Source: Opisthocomus hoazin (lineage: Eukaryota; Chordata; Aves; Opisthocomiformes; Opisthocomidae). Taken from it: 64,000 nucleotides of DNA. The position numbers and the translations under genes are program-made. Below are positions 35,673 to 49,300 of this stretch, piece by piece (position 1 is the stretch's first letter; every line of letters starts with the position of its first letter). Location: the NCBI RefSeq assembly GCF_030867145.1, contig NC_134428.1:24593537-24657536 (forward strand), in the 5' to 3' direction. Under the pieces are notes generated by a model. That model saw only the letters and a program-made list of their open reading frames with translations. It had not been told where the DNA came from and did not search any database.

Positions 35673-36829
35673 CCCCCCTCTGACCCCCAATCCTTTCCCC
35701 AAATCCCCCTGTGCCGGCTCCTTTCCAGCTGCCCACGCTCCAGCGGTGCCCGGGATGTGGCAGCAGCCATGGGGCCCCCGACAGCCGAGTGCCCCCCGGG
35801 ACCCCCCCAGCACTCCGGGCTCAGTGTGCAGATCCCCTCCCCAGCTCTGCAGAGCTCAAAAGCCTTAATCCCATAAAAGAAAGTCACAGACAGGTATTTC
35901 CCTGCCTGGTTTGTACCTCGCTCCACGATAAAGGGATGTGGGGCACCCCACCAGTTAGCCCAGTCCGTGGCCCCACCGCGCACTGGCCTCTTGGGAGCAG
36001 GGGACAGAAAAAGGGCAACTTTGGGAAAAAAGCTTTAAAACACGACAGAAAGGCTGTCCCCACGCTGGCAGCACACGGGCAAAAGGCTTTTGTTAAAGCT
36101 GTGGTGTGCTTGGCACCCCCCCCAAACCTGAAACCCAGGCGGGTGCAGGGGGGCTCACATGCTGCACCCAGAGCTGGGTGCACCCCGACATCCCTGCCTG
36201 CCAGAGCAGGGTGCACCCTGGCATTGCTGCACCCCAGAGCAGGGGGCACCCCGACATCCCCGCCTGTTAGAGCAGGGTGCACCCCAGCATCACTGCCTGA
36301 CAGAGCAGGGTGCACCCCAGCATTGCTGCACCCTGGAGAAGGGTGCACCCCAATATCCCCGCCTACCAGAGCAGGGTGCATCCTGGCATCGCTGCACCCA
36401 GAGCTGGGTGCACCCTGACATCGCTGCACCCCAGAGCAGGGGGCACCCCGACATCCCCACCTGCCAGAGCAGGGTGCACCCCAGCATCACTGCACCCCAG
36501 AGCTGGGTGCACCCCAACATCCCTGCCTGCCAGAGCAGGGTGCACCCCGGCATCGCTCCCCACCACACCGAGACCTACGCCCGGCACTGCGCACCCCACC
36601 CCCAGACCCCCCATTTTGCTGCCGGGGTCCCCGCTGAGGGTGACCCCTTCGCAGCAGGCTTGGGCGCGAGGCGAAGCCGCTGCGGGCAGGGCCCGTGCCC
36701 ACCCTCCGCTCCCGTCCCCGCAGGTTCGTGAAGTGGATCGAGGACGGCACTCCCGAGGATCCCTTCCTCAACCCGGAGCTGATGAAAAACAACCCCTGGG
36801 TGGAGAAGGGCAAATGCACCCTCCTCTGA
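35324..36829 (+). CDS. GNG13: guanine nucleotide-binding protein subunit gamma-13
   Basis: Two coding exons, 35324-35421 and 36724-36829, join in phase 2 to give 67 residues, the length of human GNG13. The N-terminus reads MDEWDLPQWKKEVESLKFQL and the end reads MKNNPWVEKGKCTLL. This contains the G-gamma fold signature (NPW near the C-terminus) and a CaaX box CTLL; the final Leu predicts geranylgeranylation. The family forms an obligate dimer with G-beta at the plasma membrane and works in taste, olfactory and retinal bipolar signalling in mammals. The intron (35422-36723) contains a minisatellite. A second copy of the first exon lies 4.8 kb upstream and could be an alternative start. The 3' end converges on CHTF18. 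Confidence 0.95.
36158..36560. repeat. minisatellite in GNG13 intron 1
   Basis: About a dozen degenerate units of roughly 28-38 bp, each built on cagagcagggtgcacccc followed by a gacatcc- or agcatc-type word and a ctgc linker. Two unit types alternate, one linked by 'ctgcaccccagag' and one by 'cctgccagag', so the array has a higher-order pattern. It ends about 165 bp before the second GNG13 coding exon. Confidence 0.9.
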
Positions 36830-37154
36830 GATGCACCCTGCCCTTTTTCTTAGCTCGCTGCTGAATAGGACCACCTGAACACAGACCCTGCCCTCGTCTT
36901 ATTTTCAGTAGAAATGTTTCTTTTTATAGGGGGGGGAACAGGGCGAAGACAGCGGGTGGGCAGCGAGGCTGCAGTTCCTGGGCGCGGACCTCAGCTCCCC
37001 TCTGCCACCCCGGGCCATCGAGCTGGCAGACGTCTGAACTTGTAGACAGCTTTTATAAAATACTTTTAGTGATTTTAAATGTTCCTTTGTATAATGTAGG
37101 ATATAATTATGCAGCAAAACAGGCAAAATACGACAACTAAGGGTTTATAAATGA

Positions 37155-37160
37155 AATAAA
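37155..37160 (+). terminator. polyadenylation signal AATAAA of GNG13
   Basis: AATAAA lies 326 bp after the GNG13 stop and 181 bp before the CHTF18 stop codon on the opposite strand. The 3' UTRs of the two convergent genes are thus close and may overlap. I saw no clear minus-strand AATAAA for CHTF18. Confidence 0.6.
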
Positions 37161-37340
37161 CAGAACAAGACTTCCTGATTAATTTTTTATATGTATTTTT
37201 TACTTTTTTTCTAAACAAAACAAGTGGGTACTAAAAAAAAACAAACGAGGATTGCGCACACACACCCCATCCCTGGGTCAGAAGTCCAGCCAGCTCATCC
37301 CTTCGGTTCTGCCTACGTGATTTCCCGGCCATCGCCGCTG

Positions 37341-40300
37341 CTAGAGCAGGTCCCTGACGTAGATGTTCCTCCTGACGGCGTTGGAAACCCCTTCGTTAAA
37401 GCGGAACCAGACGTCGCTCTTCCCCACAGCCTTTCCCATCTGGTTCTCGATCGACTCCTCCTCGGAGGCCTGAGGGGCTGCAGGGGGAAGATCGACGTCA
37501 GAAACTCGCAGAAACTCCTAACCCGAGCAGTCGGACCCTGCAGCCAAGCCCGCACGGGGACCGCGGGGCCGGGGAGCGGCCGCCGGGCACGGGGGGTCTG
37601 CGAGGGCAGAGCTGATGCTCCCGCGTCACAGAATCACAGAATAGTAGGGGTTGGAAGGGACCTCTGTGGGTCACCCAGTCCAACCCTCCTGCCCAAGCAG
37701 GGTCACCCAGAGCAGGCTGCACAGGACCTTGTCCAGGCGGGTCTTGAATATCTCCAGAGAAGGAGACTCCACAGCCTCCCTGGGCAGCCTGGGCCAGGGC
37801 TCCGTCACCCTCAGAGGGAAGAAGTTCTTCCTCATGTTCAGACGGAACTTCCTGTGCCTCAGTTTGTGCCCATTGCCCCTTGTCCTGTCACTGGGCACCA
37901 CTGAAAAGAGCTTGGCCCCATCCTCCTGACACCCACCCTTCAGATATTTGTAGGCATTTCTAAGGTCCCCTTGCAGCCTTCTCTTCTTCAGGCTGAACAA
38001 GCCCAGTTCCCTCAACCTCTCCTCGCAGGGGAGATGCTCCAGTCCCCTCCTCATCCTCGTAGCCCTCCGCTGGACTCTCTCCAGTAGCTCCTCATCCTTC
38101 TTGAACTGGGGAGCCCAGAACTGGACACAGTACTCCAGATGAGGCCTCACCAGGGCAGTGTAGAGGGGAAGGAGAACCTCCCTCGTCCTGCTGGCCACAC
38201 TCTTCTTGATGCACCCCAGGATCCCATTGGCTTTCTTTTTTTTCCCGGGTCCTGCAGACGCTTGCGGTGCCCGCAGCCGTGCCCCGCAGCTCAGCGTATC
38301 AACCAGAACCCACCGGCCCGCCCGCAGCGATGGCGTCGGTTCGCTCGCCGTCCCCTCCCCAGCCCACCGACGGCCCCAGGGCGCAGGGCTTGGGGACTGA
38401 GCCCCTGCCCGGGCACCTGGGCAAAGGCAGGGACCCCCTGGCAGTGCCCACGGCCACCCCGACCCTCCGTCACCTACCCGGGGCTGGGGCCACCCGCGGC
38501 GGCCGAATCGGTCGCCCGAAGAAGTCGGTCTCAGGCTGTGGAAAGCAAAAAAGCGGAAGGTGAGGGCGGCTCTGTCGGCGCCCGCGGTTACAGCTCTCCT
38601 TTGGAGACAGCCAAAAGCCAGGCGAGACCCCCGCGAGACCCTGCAGCTCTGCCCCATTCCGAGCCAAGCCAGCCCCAGGCAGCGTCTGAGCATCCCCGGG
38701 GTCCCGCGTGGGGCTGTCACCCCACGGTCGGGGCTGCCCCAGCCCCTGCCCTCCGCCGAGAAGGAGCCCAATGAAAATCCCGCAGAATGGGCCAGCGGCC
38801 CCGGCAAAACGCAAACCGCGTCCAACATCGGCGGGGAAAGACAAAGGCGAGGGCTCTTGGTGCTAGAGTGGGGTTCTACGGCCGGCCGGGGTCTCGACGC
38901 CCAGCCCGTGGAGGGGGTGCTGGCAGGGGACCACCTCTTGCTCCTCTTGGCCAGTACCGGGGTGCCCGGCGCGGGCAGAACACGGGTGCTTTGCCCTGCA
39001 GCCCCCCAAGCCACGGGCACACCTCCCCACCCTGCCAGCAGCTCTCCCCCGAACCTCACAGCATCCACAGAGCCGAAATTCCACTATTTTAGCCCAAACA
39101 TCCCCATCTCATCCCTTCCCCGCCCCCGAAAGCTCCGCGGGGCACATCCGCCATGGCCACCCACATCTCCTTCGTCCCCACGCCATAAACCCGGCGACGC
39201 GGTCACGGGACGCGCGGTGCTGAATTATTCCATTAAAAGGAACCGTACTAAAAATAATAAAATAAATCCCAATGGAGACAGCCAGTCTCCAGCAGCCCAG
39301 GTACGCACCGGCGGGGAACCGGGCAGGAATCGCAGCCCCTCACCTTGTCCTCGGCCGCCGCTCTCCGGGCGATGTGCTCCAGGCGCTGCTGGTGGTTGGG
39401 GGGCACGGCCGGCCCCCCGTCCCGTCGCTCCCCCGCCTCGTCGGGGCCGTTCCCGGGCTCCTGCGGGGAGGAGAACCCTGAGGCAGGGGTGGGGGTTTGG
39501 GCATCGCCCTCTGCGTGCTGCCAGGCTCGATGGCAGCGTCCAAACGACCCGGTAAGGGTTTTATTTTTCCATCATTTTCTGTGGCGCAGCAGCACACGGG
39601 ATCAGACCCGGCAGCGCTTCGGGCATGCGTGTGCTTCCAGACCCTCTCCCTGGGACTTCGGCACCGTGTAAACAAGGAGTCTTCAGGGATGTTTTGGCAG
39701 CACCTCTACCCCACACATCCCCTGAGAAAGCCCTTCTGCTGCAAGCAGGAGCTCTCAGGGATTAATTACCCCCACGGCACCCGGGCACGGTAGACGCCAG
39801 CTACACCTGGGCCGTTTCTCGGCCTTTTCCACTCGTTTCCACCTTCTCCTGCCTCCTGCCCACCGCTCCACGGAGGGTATCAGCGGTGGGCAGAGCAACC
39901 CTGCTCCTCCCGCGGCCTTTGGGACCTTTGGGAGGGTGGAAGTGAAGCAGCAAGGGCAGGCGCAGGCAGGAGAGAGCCCGTCCGCTCCCCCAGCCACGTA
40001 CAGATCGCAGCCAGATGGCCAAAACCTCCCATCTCGTCCCAGCCCTCGTTAGAGAGCTGGAGGGTTTAAAAATTTAACTCTCCGTGAGCGTTTCTTTCCA
40101 GAATTCCAGCAAAACGATGAGCCCCTGGGGCACGTCACCGCAGGCAGATGTGCAGGCAGGCGGGGGTTAATCCCGGATTTCCATCCGCAGAGCGAAAGCC
40201 GCCGGCTGCTTCGGAAACACCCGGTCCCCACAGCAGCCCCGAGGACTTCACCCCCATCGAGGGACCCCGAAACCGTGGGATCCTCCCTACCTCGCCCCGG

Positions 40301-43300
40301 TTGCGCGCCTGCAGCAAAGCCTCCGTCCTCCTCATCTTCTCCAGCTCGATCTCCCGGGCGATGAGCTGCTTGGCCTGGTAGGTCAGCTGCCGGCGAGCCG
40401 GCAGGTCCGGGAACCGGCAGACGTCCTCCACGTTCCTGCAGCAGGGGAGGAAGCAGAGAAAATAAATCAATACTGGAAATAAAAAAGCATTCAGCAAACC
40501 ACAGCCTGACCACGGGCACGGGGCAACCCGGCAGACTCCCAGCCCCTCGGTACGATCCTGGCCACGGTGCCTCAGTTTCCCCACCCGTCGCTGCCCTCTC
40601 GGAGTCAGACGCCCAGCGAACAGTGCTGGCCGGAGCCGGGTTGGTGCAGGGCATCTCTTAGCCTGGAGAAGAGAAGGCTGAGAGGGGACCTTAGAAATGC
40701 CTCTAAATATCTGCAGGGTGGGGGTCAGGAGGACGGGGCCAGACTCTTTCCAGTGGTGCCCAGCGACAGGACAAGGGGCAACGGGCACAAACTGGAGCAG
40801 AGGAAGCTCCAGCTGAACATGAGGAAGAACTTCTTCCCTCTGAGGGTGACGGAGCCCTGGCCCAGGCTGCCCAGGGAGGCTGTGGAGTCTCCTTCTCTGG
40901 AGATATTCCAGCCCCGCCTGGACGCGGTGCTGTGCAGCCTGCTCTGGGTGACCCCGCCCCCGTCATCGCCCTGCACGGCCCAGAAACGGGTTCAGATCTC
41001 GCAAAAACGGCGAAGCGAAGGAAGCGCCGCGCCTGCCTGTGCCCCCCGGCTCCCACCGTCCCGCGGTCTCCCCGCGGCCGCGTCTCGGTGGCACGGCGCG
41101 GTGTGGGGAGGGCAGGGGATGGACGGCTCCCTCCGCTCCTGCAGGCAAAAAAATTAAAAAATTTAAAAAATTAAAAAATGAAGTGCTTCACTGTAATTAG
41201 ATACAGCTGCTTGATTTAACAGAGGCTAATTTTTGTAATTAACTTTGCACCAGGAAGGCATCAGCGCTGCTCCGAGCTGTGCTCGGGTCTGTATTCCTTC
41301 ACCACAGCCTCGAGAGCATTCACGGCTCCAGATGGACTCAGAGCTCAGCGAGATTCCAGCCCAGCGGTGGCCGGCGACCGACACAGCTCCAGCAACCAAA
41401 ACCACGAGGGCTCACGCCGTCTCTCGCCCCGATGCGCCCACAACTCCCATCCAGCACAGCTGAGACTGAGCCAGCGCAGGAGAACGGGGCCGTGCACCCC
41501 AACCCTCTGCCACGGCCGGGCGAGCGGCCACGCGCGGAGGGGAGATGCCCCGCTACTCATTTTTAACGTGTGAACCCGCAAAAAACACCCCTCGTATCTC
41601 CAGTCCCTGGCTGTCGCTCGCTGAAACCACCCCGAGGTTTGGAGGCATCCTCGACATTTAATGCGTCACACAAAGCTCACAGCAGCAGCCCCTGGGGAGG
41701 ACCTCGCTCTGCGAAGAGGGGCAACACTGCCTGGCTTTTTCCTTCCTCTTCCTCCTGCTTTTTCTCGGTGAGGTACAAGTCTGCCATGGCCAAGGACAAG
41801 GACAAGGGGCAATGGGCCCAGGACAAGGGGCAACGGGCACAAACTGAAGCAGAGGAAGCTCCAGCTGAACCCGAGGAAGAACTTCTTCCCTCTGAGGGTG
41901 ACGGAGCCCTGGCCCAGGCTGCCCAGGGAGGCTGTGGAGTCTCCTTCTCTGGAGATATTCCAGCCCCGCCTGGCCGCGGTGCTGTGCAGCCTGCTCTGGG
42001 TGACCCTGCTTGGGCAGGGGGTTGGGCTGGGTGACCCACAGAGGGCCCTGCCAACCCCCACCATGCTGGGATTCTGTAACATGCCCCAGCCCTGGCCACG
42101 AGCTCTCCTGAGGTCACCTCCTGCACGGAACATGCCCAGGCAGACCGGCTGCTGCCACCAGCTCCCAGCAGCTTCGGTCCCTCCTGGCTCTGGTCGCAGG
42201 CCAAAGGCAGCTGCTTCCTCCCCTTTAATCCCATTAAAGCCAAACCATCCCCCGCTGCAGGCTCCCGGGCTCCTCCTTTAAAAAACCCAAGGAGAAACCA
42301 GCAGATCACCCCCGCAGAGCCGCCACCGGAGAAAGCGGGCTCCCTGCAGTCGTCCTGGCACGGGCAGCTCGCACCAGCCCAGCTGCTGTCACCAGAGAAA
42401 GCTCCGAGCTCCGGCTGCAAGAAACCAACTCAACGCCACGACGCCTTCGGGCTCCAACTCCTCCCTGAACTCTCTGCTGGTATTTTCGACCCCGACGCCT
42501 TCTCCCAGCCCTTGGGACTTACGGGTCGAGCTTGTAGACGTACTGGCCCTCGGGCAGGCGCTCCTGGTGGTAGGTGAGGTTGTAGGCCAGCATGGTGCTG
42601 ATGAGGTCTGCCAGCTGCTGCTTCTCCTTCGGGCTGTAGAGCTGTGTGTTCACCTGGGGACAAGAGCGGAGCCCGGCAAGGGCAGAGCATCACTAACCCA
42701 TAACGACTTCTGGACCTGAAATGACCGTCTGAACCCGAGGAAGAACTTCTTCCCTCTGAGGGTGACGGAGCCCTGGCCCAGGCTGCCCAGGGAGGCTGTG
42801 GAGTCTCCTTCTCTGGAGATATTCCAGCCCCACCTGGACACGGTGCTGTGCAGCCTGCTCTGGGTGACCCTGCTTGGGCAGGAGGTTGGGCTGGGTGACC
42901 CACAGAGGGCCCTGCCAACCCTGAACATTCTGTGGGATTCTGTGACCTGAAGCACGGGGTTTGCAGAGGGGACAGAGGGGACACGTTACCCAGGCAGGAC
43001 CGCAGCGAGCCGGGGCCGGTGGGCACTCACCGGTCGCAGCTTCGGGGCGATGATGTCCAGCAGCAGACAGAGCACCTCCAAGACGAGCGACCGCTGCCCC
43101 GCGCGGCTGCGGGCGCCGGGCGTTATCCCCGACATCACGGACACGACGAGGTTCTGCATGTGGTTCAGCTTGGCCAGGGCCTGGGTGGAGAGGGCAGGGA
43201 CGGCTCAGCCCCGGCTGCAACCGCTGACGTCCCCAGGGGTGACGGAGCCGTCGCCCCGCTGTCACCGTGCCCTCCCCGGTGCTTGCCTCGTGCTGGCTGC

Positions 43301-46300
43301 TGGGGTAAGCGAGCCGGGGGATGCTGGCGGCCGCGAAGAGCAGGTGGAAAGCCACGGGCAGGAAGGGCAGGTACCGCAGCAGCTGGAAGCTCTGCCCGCA
43401 CAGGACGGCCTGGCTCAGCAGGTCGGAGAAGCCCAGCCACTCCAGGGCCAAGCAGACCGAGCTGAAGCTGGAGTCACGCAGCTTCATGTGCAGGAAATTG
43501 TCGTACAGACCCTGGAAGCGGGCGCGGGGTTGGAGGTGGCCAGAGGCCGGGTCCCATCCCAGCATCCCAGCGAGCCCAGACTCCTCAGCTGGCCCTACCT
43601 GGGCGAGCTTCTCCTGCTCCCCCGAGGAGACGGCGAGGTGCAGGATGCGGTGGAAGCGGTGGGAGGACGCGTTGCCGCCAGCTGTCGCCCCGAGGAGTGA
43701 GATGTTCTCGTCGCCCACCAGGAGCTGGGCTGGCAAAGCGGGGTCCATTCCTATCCTGTGCCTGGGGAGAGCCCGGGGGAAGAGCTCAGCGTGCCCGGGC
43801 GCCCAACGGACCAGCAAGCAACATCTGGACCCTTGTACACCAGGCTGAAGGCAACACCGCTGCCAAGTTATTGGGCACTACGGAGAGCGGCCAAAGAGCA
43901 CCTGGACACACAAATCTGTGATTCTGTGATCTGCTGACGAAGCTGGGTTTGCCACAGGGCAGACCAGCTCTCCAGGACCTTCTAGTTTCTCCACCGCAGG
44001 TCTTGGGATCATGGAATCACCAAATCCCAGCATGGCAGGGGTTGGAAGGGACCTCTGGGGGTCACCCAGCCCAACCCCCTGCCCAAGCAGGGTCACCCAC
44101 AGCAGGCTGCACAGCACTGCGTCCAGGTGGGTCTGGAACATCTCCAGAGAAGGAGACACCACAGCCTCCCTGGGCAGCCTGGGCCAGTGCAGCGCCGTGC
44201 CCCAGGCAGACAGCAGAGCCAATAAATCCCCCCTTCTACCTTTGGGCCTTTGGGAGCTGGAAGATCTCTTGCCAGATGGAGAAGAGCCCCTTGTTTTGGT
44301 CCTTCAAGCCGATCTTCATCGTCTGCACCATCTGCATGCTCAGCTCCTTCTGGCCTCGGCCGTGCAGGAACTGCAACACAAGCAGGGGGCTGGGGGGCAC
44401 GGCGGGGAGCGGGGGGATGCCCGCAAGGGCCGGCTGCTGCCGGGGAACGCAGGAGGCTGCGGCACCTCGCTCTGCCTCCACTTGGAGGGAAGCCAAGGTG
44501 AAAATCCACACAGGGCAGGCACTGTGGGGATCTGCCTGGGGCACGTTTTTTCCCCTTTCCGTCCCCATCCGAGCCCAGACGAAGCAAGGCCGTGTCCCCC
44601 TCCGCGACCTCCCCCCGCCGACAGCGGTACCTGCAGGGTGTTGATGCAGGCGCGGATGTCGTTCTCGGTCTTCTCGCAGAGCGCCAGCAGCGCGCCCGCG
44701 TCGGCCCGCATGCCCTGCCGCAGGGCGATCTGCGGGAGAGGGGGGTCAGCGGCGAGGCCACGCCGGCCAGGGGGGGGTCGTGGGGAGCCCTGGGCCGCAC
44801 CGCACCTCGCAGAGCCGCTGCGCCAGCCGGGACGGTGCCGTCCGAGGGAAGGTGAGCAGGAACGCTTGCTGCCGCAGCGGGCGGAGGGCAGGGACGTACC
44901 TGGCGAAGGGAAGCAGAGGGGTCTCTGAGGAACCAGGGCAGAGGGAGAAAGGCAGCCATCAGTGCTCCACGCACCGGGAGACGGGTTATCCCGCAGCTGC
45001 CTGCGCGTGGGCACGCACAGACGCAGCCTTACGCTCACACCTCGCCACGAGGCACCCCAGCAGACACAAAACCCGGGGGGGGTTCAGTACAGCCAAGCAC
45101 GTTGCGGTTTTACTTTCCATCAGGTACCGCTGAGCTGGAGGTTTGGCAGCAGATAACGTGGCGCAGGAAGGGTTTATCCACAGGCAGCAGCCTCTGAGGG
45201 TGACGGAGCACTGGAACAGGCTGCCCAGGGAGGTTGTGGAGTCTCCTTCTCTGGAGATATTCAAGACCCGCCTGGACAAGATCCTGTGCAGCCTACTGTA
45301 GGTGACCCTGCTTCGGCAGGGGGGTTGGACTAGATGACCCACAGAGGTCCCTTCCAACCCCTACTATTCTGTGATTCTGTGATTCCTCCCAGCAGCCGCC
45401 TCCTCACTCGGGGCAGGGGTCTCGGCTCTGCCCCCCTCCCCGGGCACGCAGGTGATGGACACTAACTGGTCGTTGCAGATGCAGATGATGGGCCTGAGCA
45501 GCAGCCCGCCCTCGCGCCTCCTCCTCCGGCCCGCGCCGGCCGCCGCCTCGCCCTCCACGTCCTTACGGTGGATGACGTTTAGCAGCACGTTGATAGATGC
45601 CTTGGGGGAAAAAAAGAAAAAAAATCAAGGACAGAAGGGATGAATTCTTGCTGCGCAGAGGCAAGAAACCGCTCCTAAAATGGGTGAGGTCAAAGAGGGC
45701 AATAATTAGGCGGTTAACGCAAAAGGTGGCCAGATCGCGGCCGGGCTTACGGCGGGCGCGCCGTCTATCTCGTCGATGATCAGGCAGTTGGGCTTCTCGT
45801 TGGCGCCCAGCACAGATTTCATCTGGGTGGCAGCTTCGATGCGGGTTTTGAAAACCTCGGGGCTGCGGTCGTCACTGCAAGAGAAGCCGGTGCCGGGCTG
45901 CTGCCGCACGGCGTCTCCTCCGGCGCGGCACCATCGCCGGCTTCCGGGCGGCCGGCGCCGACTGACCTGGCGTTCATCTCGACGGCGTTGTACCCGGCGT
46001 GCTTCGCGATGACGTGGGCCAGCGTGGTCTTTCCCAAGCCGGGCGGGCCACAGAGCAGGGCTACCTGCGGCAGAGAGGTGACATCAGCCCGACCGAGGCT
46101 GCCACGCGAGGGGACAAGGCTGTGCAGCCCCCCCAGCCCAGTCTGCTTCTGCTGGGGAGCTGCTGCGCTGGTTTGTAGACACATGGGGAGAAGGGAAAGT
46201 CACCGGAGCAAGGAAAATCAAACAGAAACCCTTAGAGGTGACAGAGCCATCCCGGCAGCATCTCTCATGCGTATGTTTGCAGGGCAATAGACAGAAAAAG

Positions 46301-49300
46301 CTCAGCAAAATCCCTTCGCAGAATCATCAGGGTTGGAAACGACCTCTGAGATCATCAGGTCCAGCCGTCACCCCAACCCCACCACGCCTGCTGAACCACG
46401 TCCTGCAGTGCCACATCCACACGGTTTTTGAACCCCTCCAGGGACAGGGACTCCCCCACTGCCCTGGGCAGCCTGAATTAAATTCCACAACTACACTCAC
46501 AAGAAGCAATGCTGTTACTATCTATTTTTCCCCGTTTTTATATCCTCTCACTGGACAGGATGAGGCTGCTAAGCTGCCCTGGGTACGTTATCTCTGCTCC
46601 CTTTAGCATTTGAGCATCGTTCCTCTTGTCCAGATGGAGAAACTCTTGCTCAAAGCCATGTCATGTCTGCACCGAACAAATTAAGTCAAGATCAACCTCT
46701 GCTACAAAGAGTACGACTTTCCTCAACCCGTCCATTTAATTCAGCTGGAGGAAGTCGGTTTCCCCACCCTTGTTACCACATTATCCAGGCCAAACCAGGA
46801 CAAGGAATGAGAAATCCCCACATTCTCTAAGGAGAAACCAGGAATCCCATTTCTCCTGGATCTGTTCTGGAAGACCCTGCTCCTCACCATGGTGGTGGGA
46901 TGAGGGGGGCTGGAGCAGAGACCCACGGCAGCGGCCTCCCGTCCCGCTCACCTTGTATTTGGGTCTCTTGTGCTGGTCCAACTCCGCCTCCAGAATCTCC
47001 TCTGTGAGCTGCACCTTCGTCTTCCACTTATTCTGCTGCTCCTTGGGCTGGCTGAAGGCAGGGTGAGGCTCGGCGCTGGGCTTGGCCTTCTTCCCAGCCT
47101 TCTCCTTCCCGAACACCACCGTGTCCCAGAGCTTGAGCCACTTCAGCAGGCAGCGGTTGGTGTACTGCACGTCGGGCAAGAAAGCAAGCGAACCCTGCTG
47201 AGCCTCCGAAGGGTTCGGCCGAGGACAGCGGGCGGCCGCTCCTTCACGGCTTAGAAACCAGCGCGACAGAGCCGAGCCCGGGCAGGCAGCGCAGAGCGCG
47301 TCTTTTTGGTCTTGTTTTGGTCATCTTTCAGAGTCTCTTTCGATGGAAAATTCACAGCCTACGGCTGAAAACCCCCCACCCCGAGCTCTCGGCAGCAGGA
47401 GCGGTCCCAAGGGCGGCCAGCACGGACACAGCCCCCCAGCCAGCGCTCCCGAAAGCCCCGCGAGCAAACGCAGCACCGTAAAACCACGATCCCGCAGCTT
47501 CAAGGAGAGCTGTAAAAGAGGTAAAGCCCACCCAAACCCCAAGCCCCCGCTCATCCCCGAACCTCACATCGTCACTGAGCAGCTCCACGTAGCGCCGGGG
47601 AGTGAACTTGTCCACCCAGAGGCAATGCAGCGCCGAGTCCTCCTCGTCTGCCGGCTCCGCTTCCCCGCTGGGCTCCGGGCTCTCGGCGCTGGTCTCGCTC
47701 TCAAGGCAACTGCAAGGAAGAACTAATTAACCCCAAATTACCCAAGGAGTCAGGGCAGGGCTGGGAATTACACCCAGACTTCCCAAGTTGGGGATGCTAA
47801 GGGCGAAGAGGCTGCTCTGCTCACAGGATCCCAGCATGGCAGGGGTTGGAAGGGACCTCTGGGGGTCACCCAGCCCAACCCCCTGCCCAAGCAGGGTCAC
47901 CCAGAGCAGGCTGCACAGCACCGCGGCCAGGCGGGTCTGGAATATCTCCAGAGAAGGAGACTCCACAGCCTCCCTGGGCAGCCTGGGCCAGGGCTCCGGC
48001 ACCCTCAGAGGGAAGAAGTTCTTCCTCGGGTTCAGCTGGAGCTTCCTCTGCTCCAGTTTGTGCCCGTTGCCCCTTGTCCTGTCGCTGGGCACCACTGGAA
48101 AGAGTCTGGCCCCGTCCTCCTGACCCCCCCCTGCAGATATTTAGAGGCATTTCTAAGGTCCCCTCGCAGCCTTCTCTTCTTCAGGCTGAACAAGCCCAGC
48201 TCCCTCAGCCTCTCCTCATAGCAGAGATGCTCCAGTCCCCTCCTCATCCTCGTAGCCCTCCGCTGGACTCTCTCCAGTAGCTCCTCATCTTTCCTGAACT
48301 GGGGAGCCCAGCACTGGACACAGCACTGCAGATGGGGCCTCCCCAGGGCAGAGCAGAGGGGGAGGAGACCCTCCCTCGCCCTGCTGCCCACACTCCTCCT
48401 AATGCACCCCAGGATCCCATTGCCCTTCTTGGCACCCAGGGCACACTGCTGGCTCATGGTCACCCTGTCGTCCCCCAGCACTCCCAGTCCCTCTCCACAG
48501 AGCTGCTCTCCAGCAGCTCAGCCCCAGCCTGTACTGGTACCTGGGGTTGTTCCTCCCCAGGTGCAGGACCCTGCCCTTACCCTTGTTGAACCTCACCAGG
48601 TTCCTCTCTGCCCAACTTTCCTTCCAGCCTGTCCAGGTCTCGCGGGTCCCCAAAACCCAGACCCCACCGGAGCGCCTCGGGAGCGGCGTCCGATAGCGTG
48701 GCAGGGCTAGCAGTGGGATTTCAGCCCAACATCTCACCTGTTTATTATCTCCGTCAGCTGCTGCGATGCCTCCAGAACGTGCCTTCGACGCTTGAGCACA
48801 AAGAGGGTGAGAGAGGGGGGGTCAGAGACGCCCTGCTACCCTGCGGCCGGGGGGAGAGGGGATTTGGGAGGCAGGGGAAGGCGGGAAGGTCGGTGGAAGA
48901 CACGATACCTCTTCATCCACTTGTTCCTTCAGGTAGGAGAAAGGGACCCCCAGCAAGTGGAGCGGCCTGCGTGCATTCCAGCCCAGGGAACTGGGGAGCT
49001 GCGAGGACCGGAGGACACACCCCACCATTTTACGCTTCATCCCGAACCGGATCCAGGTCCAAAAAAGCAACCCCAACCTTCAGATCCCACCTCACCTCCA
49101 CCCCCGTCCTGGAGGGATCGTCCCTCACGACCATGAAGACCCTGGTGCCCTCGGTGGACGTCACGTTGATGTAGTCCTCAAGGATGGGCGGCCGCTTGAG
49201 GACCCGCTTCTTCTCGGAGGGCGGCGTGGTCTGCAGAGGCACCATGCCGCTCATCTCTAGGTGGTCCGAGCTGGAGAACACCAGGTTCCTTTAGCAGGGG

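Noticed and set aside
36158-36560. Regularly spaced repeats resembling a CRISPR array
   Set aside because: Units are tandem and degenerate with no unique spacers, and the DNA is a vertebrate intron. It is a minisatellite.
37671-39068. 465-codon open frame on minus
   Set aside because: It is CR1 ORF2 C-terminus running by chance into CHTF18 intron and exon sequence, not a separate gene.
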